Positions 21,694 through 34,674 of a DNA stretch of 64,000 nucleotides are shown here, piece after piece (position 1 is the first letter of the stretch; the number at the start of each line of letters is the position of its first letter). The stretch comes from Bretschneidera sinensis (lineage: Eukaryota > Streptophyta > Magnoliopsida > Brassicales > Akaniaceae): assembly GCA_023935145.1 (NCBI GenBank), contig CM043705.1, positions 88,198,084-88,262,083 on the forward strand. The letters run 5' to 3'. The notes under the pieces were generated by a model. The model was not told the DNA's origin and ran no database searches. It was given only the letters and a program-made list of their open reading frames with translations. A program made the position numbers and the translations under genes.

Positions 21694-22337
21694 CATCTGG
21701 CATTTTAGGATACTCTGGAAATGAAAATTTTAGCTCCTCCGTGGTGATTTTATTGGCTGGTTGTCACCGGAACCAAACGTTGTGGTCGGAAATCGGAGAT
21801 TACATGCGGCATGTGTGGTCTTTTGTGAAGGAGGTTGGCAGGTAGACTGGCACTGCTAACTTTTTGTCCATCTGGTAATCAAAAATCGCAATATCCCTTT
21901 TTTTTATTAAAAAATGTAGTCTTAACTTTTTATATATCATGGGAGATCAACAAATTTATGTATCATTTGACATTTATATGTGAGATTTTATCAATAAAAT
22001 ATGAAAAAGTGAGTGAGGAAACTGAATCTTATATGAGAATGAGACTTTCATATTCAATGAAAAAGAATGTAATTCTTCCAAGGAATTATAATCATGAGAT
22101 ATATTGTGTTCTCTCAGTGACAAAAATTACAAGAGCTCAGTGACAAAAATGACCAGACGATTTGGCTGGTGGCATTCTTCTGGCCATAATTATTAATAGT
22201 GCCCAACTAGCCATTGAATATAAGCAGATGTATTAGTTAGTTTTTTATTTATTTATGATAGGGGCATATGACCTAATTAGATCCAATCCAACATATTTAA
22301 TTAAAAACTCCCAACGGAACCGGGCTTTGACTCAAAA

Positions 22338-22363
22338 ATATATATATATATATATATATATAT
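22338..22363. repeat. (AT)n microsatellite
   Basis: Thirteen or so uninterrupted AT dinucleotides. Similar shorter runs occur near 12993-13008, 36322-36340 and 62411-62428. Confidence 0.9.
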
Positions 22364-23884
22364 TCCCAGTAATGCCTCTATTTTGTTCTATTTGTCCACA
22401 TTAAAGAAGCAAGTAGATATGCAATTCTAAGTATATGTTCGTATAAAAGAATGGTTGCTGCTTTTGCCACGTAAAAGTTTTAAGATTTTGGGATAATTAA
22501 TTATTTAATATGATTATCATTTTGTGGTTTCAAAAGGGAATTATTTTTTTTAGAGTTTGTATCTTTTGTCAATCTTACATTTAGTCAATTAATTCTCTCT
22601 CTTCCTCTGTTTATGTTGGTTTTCTTGTGATAATAATGTTTTGATATAAAAAATAAAAACAAAAAGAGAGAATTCTATATTACTTATTTCGTGGTTTCAA
22701 ATGTTGAAAATCCTTTTGAAGCAAGTGCATTGTTAGTCTTAAAATAAATAATTTTTAAAAGAAATCTTCCTTTTTTTTACCCGTGTGTTTCCTTAAATAA
22801 TGTTTATTATAATAATAAAAAAGTAAACCAAAATGTGAAATTGTGTTTAAATCGAAAAGTTAATTGTTGAAATTAACATATGTTGTCAATCATGTATGTA
22901 ACGAGGGATGGATTTAGCACATTAAAGACCTTGAAGGGTAAGTCTCCCCACATATCCCTTGAATCCATCTCTGGATATGATAATTTTTTTTTTATATATT
23001 TTCGTTTTAAAAAATGAATTAAAGGAAGTAAAAAGGATCTCTCAACCTAGAGTGTAGGTGAGCATGTCTCGATATAATTTTAAATTTTTTTTTTGAAAAC
23101 AAAAATAAAAAATGATTTTTTAATGTTTTGTAATAAAATATATTTGGATGAAGGATAAATTGGGCCCAACATCCAATATGGCCTAAACTCTAAAGCCTGT
23201 CCTTCGGTAACAATTTATCTATAAAACGAAGAACAAAAAAATAACAAAGAGGAAAGAAGCAGGGGCAATTTTTCTACCTAAAAATGTATTGATTTATGGG
23301 ATCCTGGATTCTGCAATTCTGGCTAACAGATTACGACCAAACATATAATTTTGCCTTAAAGAACGTGATGACATTTGCGGTTGCTCACTCTCTCCTAGGG
23401 GTTGCTAAGTTCAACAGTGCTGGCATAGCATAATAAAGGCCAAATCAGGTAAAGCCACGTAGGCATAAAACAAATATATGTATTTAAATATAAGAGATAC
23501 TTATTAATTTTATTAATAATTTTAAAAAAATTTCATTGATATCGTTTATATAACTATTATTTACGTTACCAATTAAACTACCAAACAGTTATCAATAAAA
23601 TTTCAAACTCGATTCAAAAATAAGATTTTACACCAAATTTAACTAAAAATTTCAACTTAAATATACTTAAGATTTAAATTCAGAAGAACGGCTTAAAGCC
23701 CGTTACGTGAAGGGAGAGAGGAGGACCATGACAACACTATCACATCGAGTTTCGGTCCATTGAATTGCCTAATCCTTATTTCAGAAGAAAAAAAAAATTG
23801 CAAATATAAAAGTTGATCAAAGGGTTGGGAGTAGACTTCTCAGTTCAGCCTGTTGAGGGCGATTTTGGCAAAGTAAGAGAGTAT

Positions 23885-26800
23885 ATGCTGTTGGACACAA
23901 AGAAATCAGGTTTGTGAGTTCATCTCTTTTAATCTTTGTTTGATTATCTTTTATTTTACCAAAAAAGGACCACGATGAATAACAAGGATCAAAACCTGAA
24001 CATAACTCTTATATTAGTTTGATAATGTGAAATCAAAATTTGGAACAAAATTATATTTTCTTTAATGTTAAAATTATTAAAAAAATACTATAATTTCACT
24101 TCAATTTTGATTCGAAACATCAATTACATAAACCAAATGTATAGATAAATAACTAACAACTATGTAACTTAATTTAACACGAGTAAATAGCCAAACACAA
24201 ATTATATTGAGTTATTGAAGTTTTTATGGGCATTTTTGACGATTCTTGATATTTTTTTATGCATGCAATATAATGTATAAAATTTTATTTTTTATTTTTT
24301 ATGCATTAATGAAAAAAATCGAACTCAAATCCCTTATTTGATATTTTTTATTAAACTACTTTACAACATAACAAATATTTTTTGGCTCATTGATTAGAGT
24401 ATCAAGTTAAAAATCAAAAGCAGCATAGTTGTATTGAAAGAAAAACAAAACAACATGGTACAAAATTATAGATAGAAATTTATACGGGTGCCTAAAGATT
24501 TTTTTTTTCAGTTATTATAAAAAGAAAACTATTATCAATTGTAACTGACGTGACTGACAACTGAGATTTCCACGGTTGTTATTAACAATTCTTTTAAATA
24601 TGTCATAATAAAAAAAAGAGATGCAATTAATAGTTGAGTTAAGCTCATAAACACCCATTATGAAAAGATTAATTTGAATAACAAATACTAACTAACAAAG
24701 TTTTTAAAATAAGCTCTAAGTTCTTGTTATGATAACAAGAGAAATAAGAAAAGGAATTTTCTTTTTGGTATTAAAATCGTGGGTTAAAATAGCTTTACTA
24801 CTCTTAAGCATAAACAAAGAAAATTGACCACTAAATAAAGGTATTCGTGTTTGGATGACAGCTTAAGATTAACCTCATGAAAATTTTACGTTCCTTAAGG
24901 AGGTTTTACCACGTTGAAACACTCTTTAATGGAAGTTTAGCTTTAGCTGGTCGTGATCAATAAACTATTGATTTAACTTCTTAAAACCTCAACTTATCCT
25001 CGAAGATTCTTTTAATTTTCATATATAACATTACTTAAATATTGATGAACAGTTTTTTATGTTAGTTTCAGCAGTGTATTATCAGAACTCAGGAAGCCAA
25101 TCACAAATCTTTATACAGCCACAAGATGATCAACAGAATAATCCATTTGGTGATGCCCCTTATGGAGCTGGAACTGATCTAATCAGAAGTGAACTGGGTG
25201 CTTATGGTGAGAGGCTATTAGGATCAAGCTCAGCTTATGTTCAAGGCAATGTAAGATATTATAGCTTTTTTCTTTTTAAGAAGAAAATTTTACACTAAGA
25301 TATACTACCATTTGACCTAGCTTCTCTAAAGGTTTTAGCTTTCAGAAACATAAATTAAGCAAAAAAGAAACAGTTTCTTATATAAGAAATTAAATATTTA
25401 CTCATTTTTTTAATACAATTTTTATCAAATGTTAAACACACCAAAAATTATTTTAAAATCACTTAAAATGAAACTATGCTACACTAAAATGTCTCCAATA
25501 GTGAGTTGATTTATAAATTTATAAAACTTTGTAAAGTATACAAATTTCTGGGTTTTTTCTTTTAATTACATGAAATTTCTTAATTATTTAATTGGTGCAC
25601 ATTTTCTCATTTTACTGTGAACATTTTACATGCTAATTTTACCCATTTGTCCCCCTGTTATCTGAAAACTAGTACAGATTTGCAGATACTTTTCAAACCC
25701 TCAGTATTACTTTCAAGTGAACGATCAGTACGTGATTAATAAATTGAAAGTGATTCTGTTTCCATTTCTTCACAAGGTGAGCAACTGACAAAGCTTCACT
25801 ACGCTTTTTTTTCAGTATAACTATGAATCTAAACTATTCATATCTATCTCGACTCATGAAAAATATTTTATTTATTTTTTCACGCTTTCTCTTACATAAA
25901 TCCAGGGACATTGGATGAGAGCAACAGAGACTGCTGGGGGAGAATTCTCATTCAAGCCTCCAATTTATGACATTAATGCACCTGATTTGTACATTCCATT
26001 CATGGCTTTTGCTACCTATGTGCTGACCTCATTTTGGGTATCAATGGAAAGTAAGTCCAAGTTTATCCAATTACTCCTTGGTTTATTTGGTAATTTGAAC
26101 TATAATTATCAAGAACAATTTTTTGAGTATAAATAGCATCACCTTTAATGTTGCAACACCAAAGCTTTTGTCATATCTTTTAAATGTACCTATGTTATAC
26201 CTACTTTTTATTTTATTTAATCCGTATCATTTTTTAATACGAAATTTTAAATACAGATATAAACCCTCGAATACTTCATACCAATGAAAAACGTATAAAA
26301 ACAAAAGAATCTGACACTAAAATATATTTTTTAATCCGACAAGTAACTAAATCAGAGTAAAAGAAAAAAGCCAGTGCAACAATTTTATTTGAATGTGATC
26401 ATGAGAGCGAGAACCAATGCCAAGAGCGATTCAACACTGAAATCAAAAGATACTTGAAGATTTTCTTTAGGAACCCCACAGTGAAGATTGTAGACACTCC
26501 CTAAAGATAGGATTAAGCCATAGTAATAGTCAACTAAGAAAGAACTTCCCCAACTTGTGTTGCAAAGATTTGCATACGTTATTATTATTATTTTGGCAAT
26601 TATAATAGATTGTCTTTGATTCTTTATGTTGCAGGTTTAGCCCTGAAGCATTAGGTGTACATTTTACAAATGGGTTGCTCTGCTGGTTATTCCAAGTTCT
26701 GCTTCTTGAAGCAACATTGCGCGCATTAGGAGACGGAGATGTACCTTTGCTTGATGTTGTTGCTTATGGAGGATACACTTTTGCTGCGGTTTCGGTTGCT

Positions 26801-27018
26801 TTAGTGGCTAGGGTTTTTGTGTGGAGTTACTGCTTTTATGCGGTCACATTGTGGGAATTTTTTGTATGGGGATGTTCTTTGTGAAGATCATGAAAAGGAT
26901 TTTGATTGCGGAGGTTAGAAGTTCTGAGAAGCATTCAAGCAAGCATCATTATCTTCTTCTTTTAGTAGCTTTTGGTCAAATCCCGTTGCTCTTCTGGCTA
27001 GGGAATGTTGGAGTCTAA
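23885..27018 (+). pseudogene. YIF1: YIF1-family ER/Golgi membrane protein gene with broken frame
   Basis: Exons match plant YIF1 proteins, five-helix membrane partners of YIP1 in ER-Golgi vesicle traffic: a probable short first exon 23885-23909, then 25072-25250 (NPFGDAPYGAG, LGAYGERLLGSSS), 25678-25776 (RYFSNPQYYFQVNDQYV), 25906-26050 (PPIYDINAPDLYIPFMAF) and 26635-27018. The first three junctions keep phase. Two breaks follow. Near 26031-26043 a one-base loss in a T-rich stretch puts the GKFSPEAL reading out of frame if the strong donor GTAAGT at 26051 is used; a weak GT at 26055 would restore phase but with altered residues. In the last exon, near the T6 run at 26858-26863, the frame shifts again, so reading ends at 26884 while FFVKIMKRIL and the last helix continue in another frame to 27018. 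Both breaks sit at T runs, so assembly error is possible. The family's usual NISR reads NICR here. Confidence 0.72.
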
Positions 27019-29240
27019 AATTTTAACTTCAACTATTGATGTTGCATTTGATTGTATGAAATTGAAATCTTGAGAATTGAAATAAATGAAAAATAAAAGT
27101 TTCTTTCTATGATTTTATTATTGAGAAAACTCAAAATTATATTTGATTTTAATTCATAGCTTCAATTTTGTACTATTAAGCGCAGCGTAAGAATAGTTAT
27201 AAATTATTTTTTATGTATCATTATAGCGTATGACTTTAGTATTATTCAATTAAAATCAAAAAGTAAAATCGATAAAAATGGATAATAGACCAGACGGACA
27301 ATCCACCGTCAATAGAAAGCTAATGGGCATGAATTAAAAATTTTTTTTTTTCAACATATTTACTTTTCTATGGCCATGCTAGACTCAATTTTTTCGCGGA
27401 TAAATCCGAAGTAGGCACAGTTCGTCAACCCTACATATACATATATTATCATTTTAGCCGGTGCGAACAGAGCGACTCCATGCGTAGGGGCCAAAATTTT
27501 CACCACTAAAAGCCGACTACACATGGGCTTGGAACTTGCTTCTGCCTTTGGAGTATGTTTACTGACACTGTAACTAACTAACTGGACACAAAGAGCAGCA
27601 TTTTCCCCTTTTATGGGCTGCTTTGTCCAGCTTTTAAGCTTAAGATATTATGGGAAGAATTGTTTAGTACAGAATTGATGAACTTTGGGCCAGAAAAGGG
27701 CCTAATACTGGATCTATTCCTCATGTGAGGCCCAAACAAAGTCATAGCTCCAAAACCTTTCACTGTGTTTTTTAAAAAAAAAACTTTCATTGTGCTGCCC
27801 TTTTTAGATAAGGATACAAAAAGTGTCATTGTACCTTTTTTTTTTTTTTTTTTTTTGTTTTTTAAGGTAATCCAAATATCATTTGAAACTGGGATCCAGG
27901 TTATACTGCCACTAAAAACCAATCCACATCTGTTATGCAACCTTTCATCAGCTAAAAAATGGACTTATTTTAACACTTAAAAATAAAAATATAATCAAAC
28001 CTGAAACGCCATTTAATGTCCTATTCAGTCATAATCAAATGCAACTAAAAAAAATCAAATGACTTGTTGTCTAAATTTTTTTTGCTTCATATAGGCTCTG
28101 TTTGTCCATGTAATATAAAATCAATTTCACATAAAATTATAAATTTTTAGTTAATTTTTTGTTTGGTTAAAATTTGAAAATAAATGATAAAAAAATATAT
28201 AAATAAATAAATAAAGAGAAAAAAATTAGTGATATAATATCTGATACAAATTTTAGAAAAGTGAAAAAGTGTTTCTTTTAACTGCTAAGCAGAGCATTGT
28301 CCTATCGAACAATCGAGTGTGTCGATTCAAACACTATCACTTGAATGGTATATCACAATAATTCATTTTTTTAATGAGTATAATGCATTCCGTCCAAATA
28401 CACACGGTGTGTCATATTTTAACACAAAAAGACACATAATCTCTCGTTAATTTAACCACATCATAAGATAGTTAAGGATTGTTTGATTGGGAGGATTAAA
28501 TTATTTTAATCTCACATAAATGATTATCTCACATTTGGTTGAGATATTTACTATTTATGTGTGATTAAAATAAGATAAAATTAGTGTTAATCTTGTATTT
28601 TTTGTCACACTTTTCATAGCATGTATTTTACCCATTTTGAACTAAATTATTTATTTTTTTCCTTTATACCCTTAAATAATAATAATAATAATTATTATTA
28701 TATTAATAATTATAATCATAATATTAATTATAATTTTAATAATTATAGTAATGAAAAATATTATTATAATTATAATAGAATTATTATTATAATAATTAGC
28801 ATAATAATATTAATATTATCATTATTATTACAATATTATAATAATGATAATATTATTATTTTAATTATTAGAATAATATTATAATGATAATAATAATTAT
28901 TATAATAGCAATTATAATTATATTAATATTAATAATTAAAATTTGATGTTTGTAAAGAAATTTAAAATTATTAAAGATGATAAATAATAATAAAATATTT
29001 TAATATCTAATTTTCTTATGTCACTTTAATCCTAATTTATCAATATCATAAACCTAACATACTGTTAAGTTATTACCTTTGTTTCCCTGGCCATAGACCA
29101 TGGTATTTGTCGGGAAGTGAAAAAAAAAAGAATAGTATATGTCGGGACGGGATACTTCAGTGGGGTGATTCACCGTCCATCAAATCTAGTCAAACCCCGC
29201 CAAATTACCAAAAATAGCCTTCCCTCACCATAAGAACCCT
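27019..29240. other. Intergenic region, AT-rich
   Basis: No gene is supported between the YIF1-like gene and the SRP receptor promoter. It contains a poly-T run (about 27837-27857) and a long AT-only low-complexity tract listed separately. The segments beside that tract (GATTGGGAGGATTAAA near 28487, TTTAATCCTAATTTATCAATA near 29026) are weakly inverse to each other and might be ends of an old MITE. Confidence 0.5.
28674..28940. repeat. AT-only low-complexity tract (AAT/ATT-rich)
   Basis: About 265 bp made almost entirely of A and T in interrupted AAT, ATT and ATAAT motifs, with only isolated C or G. It is an imperfect trinucleotide microsatellite. An asparagine/isoleucine/tyrosine-rich open frame across it is a by-product of the composition. 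Confidence 0.9.
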
Positions 29241-29247
29241 CCGTCCG

Positions 29248-29255
29248 TATATAAA
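29248..29255 (+). promoter_or_regulatory. TATA box of SRP receptor alpha gene
   Basis: TATATAAA is followed at about 28 bp by the likely start of a leader (GCAAACTCTCG). The leader exon runs to about 29383 (GAGACAG|GTATTT). A 5'UTR intron of about 1.19 kb (29384-30573, ending TTTTTTAG) separates it from the exon with the ATG at 30596. Confidence 0.6.
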
Positions 29256-30595
29256 CACAAATAGGAACGTTCGCAAACTCTCGTTTTGGGCCCTTTTCCC
29301 TCTTTTTTGTAAAATTTTTGAAGATATTTTTTAATTTTTGGTTTCTTCGTGATAGGATTTCTCATAGTCCCAAGGAGAGACAGGTATTTTAATTTAATAG
29401 AAAGTCTCGATTCTCATTGGAGTATATTGTTTGATTTTTATGGATTCAAAAAGCTCAGATTTTAGGATGTTCTTTACTTCCGGTTTTTTTTTTATTGGTT
29501 TTGATTCCTTTGCGAATTTGTGATCTGTTTATCTAGGGTATTAAATTGGAGTTTTCTGTTTGATTTTGTTGTGGTTAATAGTTAGTTTGCTGTAAAATCA
29601 GGTATGTGAAGGCAATTCTGTTTGGTTGCTGAGAAACTCTAGGTTTGGATTAGACAATGCTAGATCTCTAATGATTTTCCCTTTAATTATTCGTTACCAA
29701 GCGCAGCGTAGAAGAGCTATTCATTTCCTGTTAACGTTTTCAGCTTTGGTTCAGTGTAATTTGTATTTTGTTATAAAAAAAATGTTAGTTTTTACCTGCA
29801 ATCATTCCTTTTTCGTTGCAGTAAGAGGGTGCTTCATATAGGAATGGGTGATTTTTTTTGGGAATCGAGGATTTTTTATGCTAAAAGTTGTTAGAACTTA
29901 GAAATGTATAATTATTTGGAATTTTGTGATGGATTGGGTTTAAAAAGAATGTTATTTATGTACAAACAATTACCGGGTTGGTTGCTCAAAAGAAACGTTC
30001 CGAAGATAAACAGAGTTGCTGATCCTCTACCAACTCTTAATTTGATTAGGTTACATTGTGTTAATGGCTTTATCATGGTCTAATCCAAAGTTATCTTTAC
30101 TTTATTTTACTTTCTTTGTTTGCTGGTGCTTCATATGCCCTTTCCAGCTATTCTCTTACTTGAGAGTTTTGTTCACAATGTTGTCTATTTTCATTGTTGG
30201 TTTTATTATCAAAATCACGATGTCATCATTGAATTCTATTCTCATTTTGTTTGGTAGCCATTCCATTTGCTCATTGAGTTAAAATGCTTAGTTCTTCAGT
30301 AATAGACTCGGTTTTCTAAATTACAAGTTTTTCCCTAAACCTGATTTATTATTGAATTCAACACTCTTTTGTTGGATCTACACTCTATGCTAATTTAAAA
30401 CATATTGGTATTACATCTAAATTATTTGGAAACTTGAATCACGTTCAGAATTAAGTTGTATTGGGCTAGATCTAGGGATGTGTTTTGTTTGCAACAAATT
30501 CTTGTTTTTGTATTTTCATTTTGTTCAAGTTCTTTCCTTTTGGGATTTTGATCTTACTGGATTTGTTTTTTAGGACATTTTGTTGACAATCAAAG

Positions 30596-33500
30596 ATGTT
30601 AGAGCAGTTGCTGATCTTTACTAGAGGTGGATTAATACTCTGGACATATAAAGAGCTTGGAAATGCGCTGAAGGGATCACCAATTGACACTTTGATTCGT
30701 TCCTGTCTTTTGGAGGAAAGATCTGGGGCAGCATCCTATAACTATGATGCTCCTGGTGCTGCTTACACTCTCAAATGGACCTTCCATAACGAGCTTGGCC
30801 TTGTTTTTGTCGCTGTATATCAGCGTATTCTCCATCTGTTGTATGTGGATGATCTGCTTTCGATGGTGAAGCGTGAATTCTCAGAAATTTATGATCCGAA
30901 AAGGACAACCTACGATGATTTTGATGAAGCTTTTAGGCAGCTTAGGAAGGAGGCAGAAGCTCGGGCTGAGGAATTGAAAAAATCAAAGCAGGTGAGTAAG
31001 CCTGTAAACAATAAGAAGCAAGGGCAGGTACAAAAGGCTGGATTAGAAGGAGGAAACAACAAGAAAAGTGAAAGTGGATCTGCGAATGATGGTGGGGATG
31101 GTGATAATATGAAAGGTCGTAAATTGGAGAATGGACACTCCAATGGTAATTATATTAACACAGAAGAATCTAGGGCTGTAAATGGTAAAGAAAATACGAG
31201 TTCCAATATTGGGGCTTTTGATGTAAAAAAACTTCAGAAATTAAGAAATAAAGGTGGGAAGAAAACTGATACAGTCATTAACAAGGGTTCCGTGGTGGAC
31301 CTGAAGAAAAAGATAACAAAGAAGAATAGAGTTTGGGATGATTCGCCTCCAGAGTCAAAGTTGGATTTTACAGATCCCGTTGGTGAAAATGGGAGTGATC
31401 ATATAGAGATTGTGGCAGCAGATCAAGGCGAAAGTATGATGGACAAAGAAGAGATTGTCAGTAGTGACAGTGAAGCTGAAGAAGAGGAGGATGTGGGGAA
31501 GGACAGCAAGCCTGAGAATAAGAAGAAGGGGTGGTTTTCTTCTATGTTCCAGAGGTAAAGTTGTGCACTTATTGCTTTCTTGACTTAATAAAGTTGATTA
31601 CCTCCTCTCCCCCTCCCCTCTTTAGTGTCTGGTTATCATCACTAGTGCTAGGTAAAAACAACCAACCAAAATACATGGTAGCATTGAAATCTCTCGTGCT
31701 TGAATTTAGAACGGAGTATCTGTTTTGGTACCGTTGGCTCTTTAAATTGTCTTTTGTTCTGAAAGAAAAAAAATTGTAAAGTTAACTTTATTTTTTCCTT
31801 AGTTTTCCATAATCTAATTTCTGTTTAGTAAAATGGCATTCATGTTGAACAATATACTATGTGTTGAACCTTATGATGATAGGTGAAATTCATGGTTGTG
31901 TTGTTTGGGAATGTATTTAATCATTGAGTAAAGCAATTTTTTCATACTTTTTCTTAAGAAAAAGTTGCTTTAATCAATGCTTAAAGACATTCCCAAACCT
32001 TGCCTATAAACATATATAGAAATAGTTATTTTAAACCACAATGCTTTGGAGTTGCAATGAGGGTTTTTAATGTGTGGAATTCAGAGTTCTGCTTGTCCAG
32101 TGTTGCCCTAGGGGATTGTCTGTGATAATGGGACATGCAATGTCTATTTGGATGAATGAAGTTGGGCCAATCAATTGGTTAATGAATGTTTGAAATTTGA
32201 CTGGCTCTTGAATTTAAACCTGCTTCCCATGGATGACAAGTTTAGCTTTTGATTGAATTATCAAGGCAAGTAATTTTTTATTCACATTTACAGGAATATG
32301 GCACACGTTATGATCATTGCCAATTTCTTTTTCTGTTTCATGTGGTCTCTTGACCATGATCTTGAGCTTTCTTATTTTATGCTAATAATGGTTTCTACCA
32401 TTACTGTAAATTATGTAACATATTCCAGTTATTTCAAAATTATTGTACAGTTAAGGCCACTTATTGTCCTCTTTGCTTGTGCTCAGTATTGCAGGAAAGG
32501 CCAATTTGGAGAAGGCAGACTTGGAACCAGCTCTTAAAGCTCTTAAGGATAGGCTCATGACCAAAAATGTGGTATGTGTCTCTTTTCTATACTTTTCTCT
32601 ATTTCTCTATTTATTTTTAATTCTTTGGTACTTCTTAATCTTACTGGAATTGGATTTGGCATTCACAGGCTGAGGAGATAGCTGAGAAGCTTTGTGAATC
32701 AGTCGCGGCAAGTCTCGAAGGTAAAAAGCTGGCCTCATTTACAAGGATATCTTCAACGGTGCAGGTTTGTGATTTTCACTCTTTTTGCTTCAATATTTCT
32801 ACTATTTAAATTTTCCATTTTGTTTCTTGCTATTGGTTTTGCTCTAAGATCAATATATTAAACTATGGCTGCAGGCAGCAATGGAAGAAGCTCTTGTTCG
32901 CATCTTAACTCCTAGACGCTCTATCGACATTCTAAGGGATGTGCATGCTGCCAAGGAGCAGAGGAAACCATATGTTGTTGTTTTCGTTGGTGTTAATGGA
33001 GTTGGGAAATCTACCAATCTAGCTAAGGTTTAGATGATCCCTTTGTTCTCTATTTTCTACTATTTTGTTTTTAAGGGCATGCCTTTTGATCACTTAATGT
33101 CACTTTGCAGGTAGCCTACTGGCTTCTGCAGCATAACGTCAGTGTTATGATGGCTGCTTGTGACACATTCCGCTCTGGAGCTGTTGAGCAGCTGCGAACT
33201 CATGCACGTAGACTACAGGTAAAACATCAGTGTTGCATATTAATATGTATCACATGATATAGATCATCATTTTTGGAGTTGGATAGTTATATATGAAGTT
33301 TACCTATTGTGTTTGCCAGATACCTATATTTGAGAAGGGTTATGAGAAAGATCCTGCAATTGTAGCGAAGGAGGCAATCCAGGAGGCCACCCGCAATGGT
33401 TCTGATGTTGTTCTTGTTGATACAGCTGGTCGGATGCAGGTATTGTCTTACGTTATCTGTTTCCAGACACACGGCACACTGCTTGTTGAGTACTTTATAA

Positions 33501-34674
33501 CTTATTTGTTGCTTTTGAGAGAAAATTTGCTTTAATCTATGCTTTTTAAAACTGAATCCTGAAGAGTGTTTTGCTGCTGGTGAGACACCTGTCATCATGG
33601 TTCCTTGACAGCTGACTTTCTTTTTTCTTTTCCTTTCATTTTCTTTTCTCCATTCTTGTGCAATCTGCACACTCTCTCACCACTCGTGTGTGCTTAATTT
33701 GGTTTTCTACTTTCTCTTTAATGTCTCATACAGTGCCAACGCAAACAGAAAGAGCCACCTAAAAAAGACCCACCAAGTACCACTTGCCCTTATCATATAT
33801 ATAGTATTATATATTTCAACATTATCAATTATCAATTTAGTTTAAATGACTTCTCAAAGAAAATATTCCTTAGCATGTGTCAGCAGCAATGTGTGGGCTC
33901 TTTGCTAGTTGGTTCTTAAAAAGTAGTTGAAGTACACTTCTAAAAAGTTAAAGACTCTTCAGTAGATAATTCATACTGTGAAAATTAATCGCACTTCCAT
34001 GAAGAGGACCCATGAAAAATTGGCTTTTTTCTTGTGGGATATCTATGCTTCTTTTTAGGATTAGGGCAATAGCTATACCTTTTTCCATATTTACAGTTGT
34101 TGCTTTCTATTATCTATTGTATGTTTACAGGATAATGAACCTCTAATGAGAGCACTCTCAAAGCTCATCTACCTCAACAATCCAGATTTGGTCTTATTTG
34201 TTGGAGAGGCACTGGTGGGGAATGATGCTGTGGATCAGCTATCAAAGTTCAATCAGGTTCGGTTTCATATTCAGGCCTTCTGTTTAAATTTGTTTGGCTA
34301 AAAACTATTTGTTATATGGAGAGAGTACTAGTATTATTCTTAAATCTACTTGCGTTGCCTTGCAGAAATTAGCAGACCTCTCAACTACTCCTAATCCCAA
34401 TTTGATAGATGGAATTTTGCTCACAAAGTTTGATACCATCGATGATAAGGTAGGCAAATTTATACGTTGAGGGGCATTTGATTGGTTTAGAGTGTCTCTT
34501 AGCTCCTTATATATCACTTACTTTATAAAACTGGAATTGGTGGTGTAGGTTGGGGCAGCGTTGTCAATGGTTTATATTTCCGGGGCGCCGGTCATGTTCG
34601 TGGGCTGCGGTCAGTCATATACAGACCTAAAGAAACTTAATGTCAAATCAATCGTGAAGACACTCCTGAAATGA
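30596..34674 (+). CDS. SRPRA: Signal recognition particle receptor subunit alpha (SR-alpha)
   Basis: Nine coding exons join in phase to 618 residues: 30596-31554, 32487-32571, 32669-32764, 32875-33027, 33111-33218, 33320-33439, 34131-34256, 34366-34449 and 34549-34674. The N-terminal SRX domain ([16 protein letters not shown]) binds SR-beta at the ER membrane. A charged Lys/Asp/Glu-rich linker (about residues 115-315) follows. The C-terminal NG GTPase domain has the P-loop GVNGVGKST, the insertion-box region with [15 protein letters not shown], the G3 element [15 protein letters not shown] (G4) and the closing [12 protein letters not shown]. It docks the SRP-ribosome complex at the ER for cotranslational protein export. 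All key GTPase motifs are present. The first exon alone carries SRX and the linker. A large 5'UTR intron is probable. It is close in length to the Arabidopsis protein, about 630 residues. Confidence 0.96.

Larger units (their letters stand above)
17015..23884. other. Gene-poor AT-rich spacer
   Basis: About 6.9 kb without a supportable gene. It includes a CTCGAG/AGCTCAAG-rich patch (17685-18030), a short hairpin (21671-21693) and an AT microsatellite (22338-22363). The slightly GC-richer patch at about 21640-21850 looked exon-like but gave no long frame or recognised motif on either strand. Short ORFs elsewhere look random. Confidence 0.55.

Noticed and set aside
28621..28884. Asn/Ile/Tyr-rich open frame of 87 codons
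   Set aside because: It is a translation of an AT-only microsatellite; composition explains it.
28478..29063. Possible MITE enclosing the AT tract
   Set aside because: The weak inverse similarity of the flanks has many mismatches, and no target duplication was found.
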